A DNA stretch of 64,000 bases, taken from positions 620,001 to 684,000 of the forward strand of contig JBCAMK010000022.1 in the NCBI GenBank assembly GCA_038503065.1, given 5' to 3'. Below the pieces are notes generated by a model. It saw only the letters and a program-made list of their open reading frames with translations, did not search any database and was not told the DNA's origin. This document shows positions 17,834 to 28,284 of the stretch, piece by piece (the first letter of the stretch is position 1; each line of letters opens with the position of its first letter). Source of the stretch: Paragyromitra xinjiangensis (Eukaryota > Ascomycota > Pezizomycetes > Pezizales > Discinaceae). The translations under genes were made by a program, and so were the position numbers.

Positions 17834-20800
17834 TGAATCCACAACATAATACACCCGGCGTAACCCTTGCACAGCAACTGAACTGTGCCAAAGGACAAGC
17901 CTCCACCCTTTCAGCAATTCTAGACGCGAACAATAATCCTTCCATTATTTTTCTATTGTTACAAGAACCTTGGTTAGACCACAACAACCTCCCCCCGCTC
18001 GCACATCAATTTGATGCTTTCTTCCCCTCAAACACAAATTTTCCTCCCAAAGTAGTAACCTACATCCGCAAACACCTGGGCATAAAAACCCTAGTCACTA
18101 TGCAACCAAACTCAAATCTCATCACAACTCGCTGCACCCTCAGTCTTACAACCATAGATCTATGCAATCTCTACTTGCAGCCCACAAAAGATCATCACCT
18201 TCCAATTTTCACTCATGCATTTCACCGCAACACCATTCTCACAGGTGACTTCAACCTTCATCACCCCTGGTGGTATGGACCCAAAGCAGATTCATACCAA
18301 CACCTCTTTCCCAAATACAACAGCGTCACCACACACCTCATCGACTTCCTGGAAGATAATCATTTTTCCCTCCTCAACAAACCAGGCACCCTAACTCACT
18401 TTCCCAGAAATGGCTCCTCCCCCACAGCAATAGACCTCACCTTCGCGAAAGGACTAGATGCTCAGCTAGGAAACTGGGCGGCCCTCGCGAAAAATCAACA
18501 CAATTCTGACCACCTCCTCACCCAAACCATCATCAATCTGCAACCACCTTCATACATAGCACGACCCCTCTTTTCTAAAACAGATTGGCCTGCCTTTCAC
18601 AAGTCCGTCCAAGACGCCATCATACCTCTACACTTTGGCACACCCGAAAACACCCTATCATCTCTCAATTCAATCACAAAATGCCTACAACAAGCCATTC
18701 ATATCGCAGTCCCCATGTCCCAACCAAAAACACACACCAAGAACTGGTGGACACCTACCCTCACCAACATCAAACGCAAGTTAGCACGGCTACTCAGACA
18801 ATCAAGGAAGCCTAATGCTCCCCCGCACTGGAGAAACCGAGCCAATTCCCTGCGCTCCTCCTGGAAACAAGAAATCAAACTCGCACAATGGAACCATTGG
18901 CACATTTCCCTTCAAAATTCAACTGCAAGTTCAGCCTACAACCTCATTAAAGGCTCTCAAGCAAGGAACAAACCCACCTTACATAATATCGAAGGTCAAA
19001 CCACCACCAGTGGCATTGCTCAAATCTTTCATTCAACCTTCTTTCCACCCAAAACAAATGATCCTCCCCCCTTTCCATTAAACTTCCTACCTCCTCCCAA
19101 AAGAAATACCCACGACATCCCTTTGAACATCTCGGCAAGTGAAATCGAGAAGTTACTTCAAAAAGCCAATCTTTCAACTGCAGTAGGGCCGGATGGAATA
19201 AACTATCTTTCACTTAGAGAACTTCATCGAGCCAGACCAGAACTTCTTACTTTACTTTTTACAGCGCTCCTCACCCATGGCATTATGCCAGAGGAATGGA
19301 AGCTAGCTTATTGCGTCCCTATACCCAAATCCAACAAACCTGATTACACCCAGGCCAAAAGCTATCGGCCGGTATCCCTCCTATCATGCCTGGGCAAACT
19401 GTTAGAGAAGCTCATGGCAAAACGACTTGAACACATAGCTTCGTTAAACGGAGCCCTCCAAAGCCATCACACAGGCGCCAGATCAGGCATTTCTGCCTCT
19501 GATTCTCTCCTGCTACTTCTATCCAATGCACGCAACCAGCTTGCAATACCGCATAGATTCCAAGTCAAACATGGCCAACCCCTTCGTCCCAGCCTACTCG
19601 CCACGGACATAGAAGGTGCCTTCAATTGTGTTTCTTACCCCAGATTTTTAGATATTCTCAGGCATTACACCTTTCCGGACTGGTGCACACGCTGGTTTAC
19701 CTCTTTTACCTCCAACGGTTCCATTGCTTTCCGAATCAATGGCGAAATGGGTCCCACCAACATCCTAGCAACAGGCCTCCCACAAGGCTCTCCAATATCC
19801 TCCATAGCCTTCACGATATACGCAGGCGCCCTGGATTCTCCCTCTTTACAACAGAGAGACACTGAACTTTCCACTATATACATCGACGATGATACAATGC
19901 TACAAAATGCACGTACTCGCCCCTTCGCAATCAAAAGATTAGAGGAAAGGTTCGCAATTAAGTTGGACAGGGCCTCCCACCTCAATATCACCTTTTCCCC
20001 CCCCAAAACCGAACTCATGCACATAATCCCAGTCCAAGCCAAATTGCAGCAGGCAGGGCTGGACACCCCCATCAAAATTCAAGGAAACCTTGTGCATCCA
20101 TCAACGCACATCAAAACTTTGGGCATAATCGTTGACCAACGCCTACTCTTCCACAAACATGCAACCAAAGCGGCGACTTCCCTCCGACATACCACTGAAC
20201 TAATCCGAAAATTAGTTCGGAACAAAGGTCCAACTCCTAATTTAATCCACCAACTGGCGAATTCAATTTCCCTTCCTGGCGCTCTCTATGGAGCCGAAGT
20301 CTGGTGGACTGGCAGTCAAGGAATTCTAGACCAACTCAGCCCCGCCTATCATCGACTTGCACGCCTAATTACAGGCCTCCCCCGATGGACTCCAATAAGC
20401 AAACTTCTCCCCGAAGCGGGTCTCCTCCCGTTACATCTCCTCCTTGATCTTCGCTCCCAACAATATGGCATCCGGCTTTTAAAGAACCCACAAAATCCCC
20501 TACACACATCCCTCCTGGCAAATCTACATCCTTCATCAACACAAGGCACAGGCATCCAACGCATTGGCTCCCTCATTGCAAACCTCATTCCTGACTCTCC
20601 CCTGGAAAGTCTAAACTTACCTACTTCTCCTTTCTTGCCAATCGAAAACATTCATATCTCTGGCACAAAACTTTCCGCTTCTCTCACTTACCTAGATTGG
20701 CTTCAATCCCTACAAGGAGCATGGCTTTTATATTCGGACGGCTCAAAACAAGAAAATGGCGTCACCGCCGCAGGATGGAACATCCTACGTTATCAAAATG

Positions 20801-21576
20801 GCACCCCCATTTCCTCTTATACGGGCTCCTGCTGTCTCGGCCCACACTGCGAAAATGAGGACGCCGAAATACACAGCATACAAGAAGCCCTATTTTTTCT
20901 CCTGCAGGAACTCGTCACTCTGCCCCTCCCAGTTTACCTATGCGTCGATAATCAAAACGCACTCTTAGCACTTGCAGGTCACCCCACTTCAAATAGACAA
21001 TATCTTTCTGCCGCACTAAATCACATTCAAACCCTCCACAACCTACAATGCGATGTCCATGGACTCTGGACCCCATCTCACACGGGAATCCCAGGTAATG
21101 AAACTGCAGACAGTCAAGCAAAAATGGGCGCAAATTCTCCTCCCTGCCGACAAACAGTAACCACCCTAGGCTGGCTCACCCTTCAACCTAAACGCAAGGC
21201 CCTAAATGAATGGCAACGTCAAACCGACTCGCCAGTCTTTCCACATCCGCCACAAACCACCCGCTTTTTGAGACGGTCCCAAGCGAGAGCTATATCTCTG
21301 CTGCGCACTGAACTCACTAATGCAGATCCAAATCCCCTTCGCCCTGCAGCAACTTGTGGCTGCGGCACTCTTCTTTCCTCACGACATTTAGCTTTGCATT
21401 GTCCGCTAAATATTTCAACACGTTTAAACTTTCCTCAAGATTGGTCCCAAGCCATATTACAAAATCCTGACACCACAGCCCTGCTTGCCTTTATTCGAGA
21501 CAACAACTTAGCAACCCTCACTTCCAAAAACTTCTTCGATCGACTTACAAATTTGAATCTGCTTGATTACATGTAA
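17833..21576 (+). CDS. LINE-A2 ORF2: AP endonuclease, reverse transcriptase, RNase H
   Basis: Intact, 1247 residues, the same length as A1. APE motifs LLQEPWLDH, GDFNLHHPWWYG and NSDHLLT. RT motifs AVGPDGINYLSL, LATDIEGAFNCVS, GLPQGSPISS and YIDDDT. RNase H motifs YSDGSKQENG, CENEDAEIHS, DNQNALLAL and WTPSHTGIPGNETAD. C-terminal CGCG...RHLALHC. It starts in the TAATG overlap at the ORF1 stop. All catalytic residues expected for target-primed reverse transcription are visible. It is a plausible source of enzyme for h1 and h2. Confidence 0.93.
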   Translation: MNPQHNTPGVTLAQQLNCAKGQASTLSAILDANNNPSIIFLLLQEPWLDHNNLPPLAHQFDAFFPSNTNFPPKVVTYIRKHLGIKTLVTMQPNSNLITTRCTLSLTTIDLCNLYLQPTKDHHLPIFTHAFHRNTILTGDFNLHHPWWYGPKADSYQHLFPKYNSVTTHLIDFLEDNHFSLLNKPGTLTHFPRNGSSPTAIDLTFAKGLDAQLGNWAALAKNQHNSDHLLTQTIINLQPPSYIARPLFSKTDWPAFHKSVQDAIIPLHFGTPENTLSSLNSITKCLQQAIHIAVPMSQPKTHTKNWWTPTLTNIKRKLARLLRQSRKPNAPPHWRNRANSLRSSWKQEIKLAQWNHWHISLQNSTASSAYNLIKGSQARNKPTLHNIEGQTTTSGIAQIFHSTFFPPKTNDPPPFPLNFLPPPKRNTHDIPLNISASEIEKLLQKANLSTAVGPDGINYLSLRELHRARPELLTLLFTALLTHGIMPEEWKLAYCVPIPKSNKPDYTQAKSYRPVSLLSCLGKLLEKLMAKRLEHIASLNGALQSHHTGARSGISASDSLLLLLSNARNQLAIPHRFQVKHGQPLRPSLLATDIEGAFNCVSYPRFLDILRHYTFPDWCTRWFTSFTSNGSIAFRINGEMGPTNILATGLPQGSPISSIAFTIYAGALDSPSLQQRDTELSTIYIDDDTMLQNARTRPFAIKRLEERFAIKLDRASHLNITFSPPKTELMHIIPVQAKLQQAGLDTPIKIQGNLVHPSTHIKTLGIIVDQRLLFHKHATKAATSLRHTTELIRKLVRNKGPTPNLIHQLANSISLPGALYGAEVWWTGSQGILDQLSPAYHRLARLITGLPRWTPISKLLPEAGLLPLHLLLDLRSQQYGIRLLKNPQNPLHTSLLANLHPSSTQGTGIQRIGSLIANLIPDSPLESLNLPTSPFLPIENIHISGTKLSASLTYLDWLQSLQGAWLLYSDGSKQENGVTAAGWNILRYQNGTPISSYTGSCCLGPHCENEDAEIHSIQEALFFLLQELVTLPLPVYLCVDNQNALLALAGHPTSNRQYLSAALNHIQTLHNLQCDVHGLWTPSHTGIPGNETADSQAKMGANSPPCRQTVTTLGWLTLQPKRKALNEWQRQTDSPVFPHPPQTTRFLRRSQARAISLLRTELTNADPNPLRPAATCGCGTLLSSRHLALHCPLNISTRLNFPQDWSQAILQNPDTTALLAFIRDNNLATLTSKNFFDRLTNLNLLDYM

Positions 21577-21831
21577 CTGGTTATCCGGGCGGGGGAAGTT
21601 TTTCCTTTGTATCCGGAAGTGGTTTCAATTAAATTGCTTTAAAATTTTTATTAGTATTTGTTTGTTTTTATGGTATAGTTTTGTATTTTCATTTATGTTT
21701 AAGTTTATGTTTTGTGTTTATCGGGGATGTTACGAGGTTGGTGGTGGATGAGGCCATGTATTTTTGTATACCGTGCCATTTTGTTTAGCTAGTAGGTAGT
21801 TGATCAATCTAAATCGATTCAAAAAAAAAAA

Positions 21832-21838
21832 ACAACAC
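21832..21838. repeat. Target-site copy ACAACAC at the A2/h2 junction
   Basis: ACAACAC lies between the A2 poly-A tail and the h2 5' end. The final right junction at 23921 reads TAACACGAGAT, so the last target copy is AACAC preceded by T instead of AC. Confidence 0.85.
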
Positions 21839-23920
21839 CGTCCTCGCGACTGGAAAAGATCCCTGCAAAACACCAGAAACTCCGTTGCAACGGCGTTACA
21901 CGCACCCAAAAGTCTTTAACTCTTTGGCTTCGTTTATCACCACCCTTACCCCGCTGTCAGTTTTCACGGTCGCAACCCGTGGAAATCACACTGGATCCTC
22001 CACAAACACCTCCCAGACGTTCAGCTTCACCCTCCCCATCACCTGTTAAGTTGGTGGACGTGCGCCTGCCACCTATCTTTGGGAAAGGTAACGGTTGCAA
22101 GAAGGCCGATCCTTCCAGGAAGCGTCAGCTTTCCAACCCCTCACCTCAACCAGCCAGAATACCATCTCCCTCAAAAGACATGGCTCTCTTTGGCTCCACT
22201 GCACTGTCTGCTTTTGCAGAAGATCTTGACATGGGGGAATCCTCCTCCTCGGCCCTCCCACCCCAGCAAAGCAACGCCCCCCCATCCCACCTCCCATTTT
22301 CCCCTGACCAAGACTACGCTCCCGAAGTCCCAGCAGAGGAGGATGGCAAAGATGTCCAGCAATACATGCTCTGGACCATCCAGAACAGCTTTGCAGCCTT
22401 AACAGAGCAAATGCAACTCAACCAGCAAGCACTCATCAACAAACTGGACCACCAGGCGTCCGACATTCTTACCCTCACCTCCCGCATCAACGAGCTCTCA
22501 AGAGCCAACAATGCCCTCTCCTCCCTGGTTAGAGATATCTCTACCAAACCCAATACCCCTCTCGTCCCGCACCCAGCTCCCGCCCCCCCAGAGGCCCCTG
22601 GCCCAAAACTCACCACATATGCACAAGCTGCTGCTGCTCCCGTCAACACAAACAAGACCAAGAAGCCTAAGGTCACCCCCCTCTACAACCCCGAGTACAC
22701 AAAGATCAATCGCGAGATCATTGTAGAAACCTCCACCTCCTCCCATGAAATCACCAGTGATGCCCTCCTAAAGGCTGTCAACATCACTCTCGCCCCTCGC
22801 AACTCCTCCATCCTCATGTGCACCAGAACAGAGAGATACAACTTTGTCCTTCTCACCAGACCTACAGAATCCGGCGAACAGGTCTGCTCTCTCTTTCAAA
22901 GAGAGATCGAAGATGCCTGCAACCTCCTTCACCTTCCCATTTCTGATGTGCAGCCCAACTCCAGATGGTCCAAGTTCATCATCCACGGTGTTCCCACAAC
23001 CACCACCATGAAAGAGGCACAGGAGGCTATTGCCACTGCTGCTCCCTCCCTTACTCTTGCCCAAATCCCACGCTGGCTTACAACTGAAGCCCAGAGAGCT
23101 GGGAAAGCAGCTTCAGCCATTGTTATCGCCCTTCCCAAAAAATACACCATGGCAACCCTTGGGCTGACCTACATTCCCATGTTCAACAAATCCTGCCGCG
23201 TCCAGGAATATTTTTCCATTTCTTCCACCACACAATGTCGGAACTGTCAGCAATATGGCCACCATCAGCAGACCTGTCCCAACACCACCGCCTGTGCTAT
23301 CTGCGCTGAGCCCCATCCAACGGCCCAACACCCATGCAGTACCAAAGGATGCCAAAAAGGAGCCAAGTGCACCCATCCTCCCATCAGATGTGTTAACTGC
23401 AAGCAGGGACACCGCGCCTTTGAGCGTTCCTCTTGTACTCACTTTGCCAAGCTCACCCTGGCGAAACGCACCCCTCGACCGGCGAATGCCTGATCTGCTC
23501 ACCTCGCCTACCTCCTCTCACCAACAACAATGATTTCCTGCCCGTAAGAAGGATGTGCGGTTGGTAAGAGACCATACTTACTGTTTTCTTGTTGCATTGT
23601 TTCTTATTTTTATTTGGCAAGTTTCGTTTACTTTGATCAAGTTTTCTTTTAGCCTACCTTTTGTCTTATTTTCTCACTCGTTAAGCTTGAACTTCCCCTT
23701 GTGGTGTTCTTGTACGCTTCTTTTTGTGCTTCCTTGTGGCCTGTCCTGTGACGGAATGTGCGGTTGGTCGTGCACCATAATGACTGTAACTCGGGAGTGT
23801 AGGGGTTGTGAGGTTGGCGGTGGATGAGGCCATGTATTTTTGTATACCGTGCCATTTTGGCTAGCTTGTAGGTAGTTAGTCAATCTAAATCGATTCAAAA
23901 AAAAAAAAAAAAAAAAAAAA
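21839..23920 (+). mobile_element. LINE-A-related h2, ORF1-only LINE (fourth array unit)
   Basis: Nearly the same sequence as h1, including the 5' UTR, ORF1 and the roughly 400-nt 3' UTR (23494-23896). A longer poly-A tail runs to 23920. Gypsy-1 integrase sequence resumes at 23921. The h1/h2 similarity is much higher than A1/A2, so the h units are younger or were amplified from one source. Confidence 0.9.
21991..23493 (+). CDS. h2 ORF1, Gag-like CCHC protein of an ORF1-only LINE
   Basis: 500 residues from the conserved CTG (ACACTGG), colinear with h1 and differing at only a few residues (for example KADPSRKR for KADLPRKR). The same helical segment, central fold and knuckles (CRNCQQYGHHQQTC, CAICAEPHPTAQHPC, CVNCKQGHRAFERSSC) are present. 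No stop or frameshift. No ORF2 follows. Confidence 0.88.
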   Translation: MDPPQTPPRRSASPSPSPVKLVDVRLPPIFGKGNGCKKADPSRKRQLSNPSPQPARIPSPSKDMALFGSTALSAFAEDLDMGESSSSALPPQQSNAPPSHLPFSPDQDYAPEVPAEEDGKDVQQYMLWTIQNSFAALTEQMQLNQQALINKLDHQASDILTLTSRINELSRANNALSSLVRDISTKPNTPLVPHPAPAPPEAPGPKLTTYAQAAAAPVNTNKTKKPKVTPLYNPEYTKINREIIVETSTSSHEITSDALLKAVNITLAPRNSSILMCTRTERYNFVLLTRPTESGEQVCSLFQREIEDACNLLHLPISDVQPNSRWSKFIIHGVPTTTTMKEAQEAIATAAPSLTLAQIPRWLTTEAQRAGKAASAIVIALPKKYTMATLGLTYIPMFNKSCRVQEYFSISSTTQCRNCQQYGHHQQTCPNTTACAICAEPHPTAQHPCSTKGCQKGAKCTHPPIRCVNCKQGHRAFERSSCTHFAKLTLAKRTPRPANA

Positions 23921-24886
23921 TAACACGAGATATTCCACTCTCTTCTTTTTGCGGTTCACCCTGGAGTCCGCTATCTCCCTCATCACCCAGTTCTCTTCCT
24001 GATCTACCATCTCCATCTCTGGTGGGGGTTCTCTTCTCAGTGAGTCTGCTGGCGCTCTATAAGGTTCCAAGAGGCTGATGTGGAATACCGGGTGTATCTT
24101 CATACCCGGAGGCAAGACAAGCTCAAAGGCTCGCTTCCCCACTGCCTTCTTGACCTTAAAGGGCCCAAACTTCTTCTGATCCAGCTTGTTCATCAGCCGC
24201 TTTGTCTGTACATTGCGCCGATCAAGCATAACCTCATCACCTGGCTTGAATTCCGGTCCCTTCTGGTGATGCTTATCATACCAGCGGGCCATCCGGACCC
24301 TAGCCTTCCCCAGGTTCTCCTGCATGGCATGCCAAATGGCTTCCCACTGAGATACCTTAACTTGACTCGCCGGGTTATCCCAATCTGCTCTTGGCTTTGC
24401 ATTTGGCCAATTGGTCCGAGGTTTAAACCCATAGTTTGCACAAAAGGGTGATACCTTGGTGGACTCAGAGATAGCAGAGTTGTAGGCATACTCGGCGAGG
24501 GGGAGGAGATCTGACCAATCATCCTGTTGGAAGGAACAATAGCTCTGCATATACTGCTCCAGAACCTGGTTAACCCTCTCGGTTTGACCATCGGTTTGTG
24601 GATGAAATGTGGTAGACAAATTCAACTTCACATTGAGGAGATCCATCAGTGACTGCCAAAAGTGGGAGATGAATTTGCTATCCCTATCCGAGACTATGTC
24701 ATCAGGGAGACCATGAAGCTTCCAGATTTCTTTCAGGAAGAGTTTTGCCATGTCCTCAGTCTTATTCTCGCTAGGAAGCGGAATGAAGTGAGCCATCTTT
24801 GAAAACCGGTCAACTATGACCCAGATCTTGGTATTCCCATCGGATTCAGGCAATCCCACTATGAAGTCCATAGAGATTGAGGTCCA
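23921..24886 (-). pseudogene. gypsy-1 pol: integrase catalytic core and first half of chromodomain
   Basis: Minus-sense reading starts where LINE-B3 ends: SISMDFIVGLPESDGNTK, then DRFSKMAHFIPL, LPDDIVSDRDSKFISHFWQS and HPQTDGQTERVNQVLEQY, which give the D-D-E catalytic set. The C-terminal GPFKVKKAVG and HPVFHISLLEPY region follows, then VNRKKKRVEYLV, the first chromodomain strand. The N-terminal zinc domain lies beyond LINE-B3 (32594-33348). The frame joins on both sides when the insertions are removed. Integrase inserts the cDNA copy in the nucleus. Confidence 0.9.
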
Positions 24887-25140
24887 ATTTCCAATTTCCA
24901 ATTTCATTTAATTTTAGACAATCGCTAACCTAACTAGCTACTGAATGACGCGCGTATATGAAATACATGGTCTCATCCACCGCCATCCTCAACATCCCCG
25001 TAAAATAACATAACATAAAGAAAATACAAAACATAACACATAACTGAACCAACCAAATCATCTTATAAGGAAATTTTATAACTAAACTAAAACCATCCGG
25101 ATACAAAAGAAAAACTTCCTCCGCCCGGATTGCCTTATGA

Positions 25141-26295
25141 TCAATTTATATTTAGCAAATTCGTATTCGATACGCCATAGAGATATTTGTTTGTTGAAAT
25201 CGTGGCCAGATTGTTCTCGCGGATGAAATGCAAGAGGTCAATGTGGTTGTTATTGAGAAGGATGGCTGAGTACCAATCGTGGCCCCAGTTTGGTCGGGTA
25301 GTGCCATTGAGTGGGCAAGCAAGAGCTAAGTGTGGAGAAGAGTTGATGGCTCCACATTGACATACGGTGGGGGGGTTAAGGGGATTTGGATCCACTTTGG
25401 TTTGTTGCGTGCGAAGGGTGGAAATTGCTTGCGCTTGGTTTCGGCGAAGAAATCGCACGACTGGAGGGGGGTGGAGGGCAACGGGGGTTTCAGTTGTGAG
25501 TTGCCATAGCTTAAGGAGGTTGAGTTTGGGTTGGAGGCGAAGCCAACCCAGTGTGGAGCAAGTGTGTTTGCATGGTGGAAGGAGAAGGCCTTGTTTGGCC
25601 ATTTGGTCCGCGATTTCATTGCCAGGAATGTTTGTGTGGGATGGGGTCCATCGGCCAAAAACTTTTGAGTTAAGATTATTTAATGTGGATATGTGTGCCA
25701 GTGTATCTTTTAGATATTGGCGGTTGGAGGTGCTGTTGCCCGAAAGGGATAGAAGGGCGTTCTGGTTGTCAACGCACAGGTATATGGTGGAATTGTCCGC
25801 AGGTAGATTGTGGATTAGAAAATATAGGGCTTCTTGGATGCCATGAATTTCCGCGTCCTCGTTTTCGCAGTGATGTCCCAGGTTGCAATTGCCCTGGTGA
25901 GAGGAAGTGGGGATTCCATACTGGATGTGCTGAATGTTCCATCCTGAAGCGGTGATGCTGCTTTCGGCGCGGGATCCGTCGGAGTATAAGATCCAGGCAT
26001 CCGTTAAACCGTGCAGCCAATCCATATGAGTTAATGATGCTGATTGTTTCGTGCCTTGGATGTGTATGTGGGATGGGTGTAAGAAGGAATGAATGGGTAG
26101 GGAAAGATCTTCGAGTGGGGCACCAGTTAAAAGTCTGGCAATCAAGGAGCCAACCCGTTGGAGGCCAGTGCCTTTGAAGTCGGTGGGGTGGAGATAATTT
26201 AATAATGTGTGGTGTAGGGGGTGTTTGGGATTGCGGAGGATGCGTAGTCCATAATATTGGGTGCGCATATCGAGTAACAGATGGAGCGGAGCTAG
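25141..26295 (-). pseudogene. LINE-B3 ORF2, C-terminal part (RNase H and zinc motif) cut off by LINE-D2
   Basis: This is the distal third of the B3 ORF2. It begins with LLLDMRTQYYGLRILRNPK and contains RNase H motifs YSDGSRAESS, CENEDAEIHG, DNQNALLSLSG and WTPSHTNIPGNEIAD, then CQCGAINSSPHLALAC. It has no start of its own; the upstream part was separated by D2 and is now fused to D2 sequence. Removing D2 and one 14-bp duplication (CCCGGCTTCAGGTA) rejoins it after the PEAG residues. Confidence 0.85.
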
Positions 26296-26309
26296 CCCGG
26301 CTTCAGGTA

Positions 26310-28284
26310 TTTATTTATTTATTTATTGCTCATATTGCATAAATCCGTAACGGATATGGCATACAATGAAAGGAAACCCCATGACCGTACAATAACTAAC
26401 AAAAGAAAATCCTCCGCGAACATGAACCAACTAATTAGTAGATATCCACATCAGATATCCTTTTGCGAAAACAAAACATAAATCAAAACAAAATAACAAA
26501 AGGAAAATAACAAAAAAGGAAATAACAATTTTTATCTCAAAGTTCTACCGAACAGTAGAAACGAACGGATTATCAGTTGACAGGGTAAAATCATAGGGAA
26601 ATACTCTAACAGTTTTTATAATCAGAAATCCTCCACGCAGTCATGTTCCATCTCACCCCACTTTCAGGGTATTCATCAGTTTTCTATCATCCTTCACCAT
26701 CACATGCTTTGGGCCTATAGCCCGTTCTTACTAGCCGTTCTCTCTTTCTCTTTCGCTCTCTTCCTCTTCGTCATTGTAGAGGTATATTCCTTGGTGGGAG
26801 TACCTGTTGTCTTCTTGTCGTTCCAGGGTCCAATTTCTGGTAGCGATTTGGGTTGGTGTGAGGAATGTTTCAATGGTGGCAGCCAGGCCAGCATTGGTAT
26901 GCATCGCAGTTCTCCATGTGAGTGGCATTGGTTTGAGGGCTGCTTTGAGTGCTTTGCGATAGGTAGGAAGTGGTTCCTGGCCACACTCTAGCAGTAGGTG
27001 TTGAGGTGTTTGGTTATCGAAGCCACATTTGCATTTGGTGTCTTCAATGTTGTTGGTGGGGATTCTGGCAAGGTAGGATTTGGTGTATCCATGTCCGGTT
27101 CTCATTTGAGTGATGGTGGAGGCTGTTCTTCTGGGGATGTTTCCCCTCAGCGGGGCACTTGGTTTCAGTGCTGGTTGTCCGTAGTAGCTGCGGCCTTTCT
27201 TTGCCTGCTTCCATTTGGCTTTCCATGCCGTCAGGGAGTGTTCCTTGATGTTTCTCTTGAGGTATGTGATGGAGGTGAGGACATCTGATTCTATCCTGGT
27301 TCCTTGGGCTCCTATCTTGGCAAGCTTATCAGCTAGCTCGTTGCCGGCAACATTGACATGTCCTGGTACCCAATAGACATGGGTTTTTATGCCACTGTCT
27401 TCGAGTTGAAGCAAGTTGTTGCGCGCTTCAATGACCAGGTGTTGGCCAGGCATGGGGAGGGGTGTGGTCATTCGTTGCACTGCTGCTTGGTTGTCACAGT
27501 AGATGTAGACATCGTTCGTCAGGTGAGGTGATCGCTGTACTTGTAGGATTGCATGCTTAGTGGCTTTTGCAATACCATAAAGTTCTGCGTCAAAGACTTC
27601 GTTTTCTTTGCCGAGGTGGTAGGATTTGTTGACGACAGAGTGACCTCTGCGGAAACCAGCAACTCCAGCTCCTGTTTTGCCTTCCAGGAGGGAGCCATCA
27701 GTGTAGAAGACTAGGCGATCAGTCCTAGTACTGTCTCCAGCTGTGTGGTTCCGATGGTTTTCTGCTGCTGCGTCTTTATCTGCAGGGTCGATGTAGATGT
27801 CAATGGTGTTTTGGTGCCATGGTGGACAAGCCAGATTATCTACGCATTCAATCTCTGATTGTGGCTGGATCCATTTGTTGGTAGATGCCAGTATCCTATG
27901 TAGTCTTGTTTCATATTTGGGGGAGGTGGTGGTGGCTTGGTGCCATGTAGTGTTGTTGGAGTTATCTGGGTTGTCGTTTTCCTGGGTTGAAGGCCAGGAA
28001 TCAGGGCAGAGGGAGGTGATGGGATGGGTGTTTGGTAGGGAAAGGACTCGGAGTGCATATTTCCTTTGCAGCTCGTCCAATCTGATTGGGGTAGGGAGGA
28101 GTCCTGTCTCTGCTTCCAGGGCATGAACAGGTGAGGTTCTGAAGGCTCCAGCAATCTTGCGCATTGCTTGATTCTGGACTTTCTGGATGGTGTTGCTGAG
28201 TCCAATCTGTCCGTTCCACCACACTTCAGCTCCGAAGTCACTGATGGTGGCTACACAGGTTTGGTAGAGTTGGCGGAGTGCCTT
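26310..28284 (-). mobile_element. LINE-D2, 5'-truncated LINE inserted in LINE-B3 ORF2
   Basis: The 14-bp duplication CCCGGCTTCAGGTA (26296-26309 and 28285-28298) flanks a minus-strand fragment of the D family. It starts in the post-RT region (KALRQLYQTCVATISDF) and runs to a (TTTA)n-type 3' tail at 26310. Its 421-nt 3' UTR (26310-26730) resembles those of LINE-C1 to C3. 5' truncation is the normal outcome of incomplete target-primed reverse transcription. Confidence 0.9.

Larger units (their letters stand above)
16115..21831 (+). mobile_element. LINE-A2, full-length Tad1-like LINE (third array unit)
   Basis: Same structure as A1: 5' UTR from CGTCCCCGCGAC, ORF1, ORF2, 3' UTR of about 245 nt, AAATCGATTC and a short poly-A tail. 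Both ORFs are open. It differs from A1 by many substitutions in both ORFs, so A1 and A2 are not products of a recent tandem duplication. They look like separate insertions at one site. Confidence 0.92.

Noticed and set aside
14029..23920. Simple tandem duplication of an A+h dimer
   Set aside because: A1/A2 divergence is far greater than h1/h2 divergence, which one duplication event cannot explain without later conversion.
24080..24451. 123-residue plus-strand ORF opposite gypsy-1 integrase
   Set aside because: Shadow of the integrase core on the minus strand.
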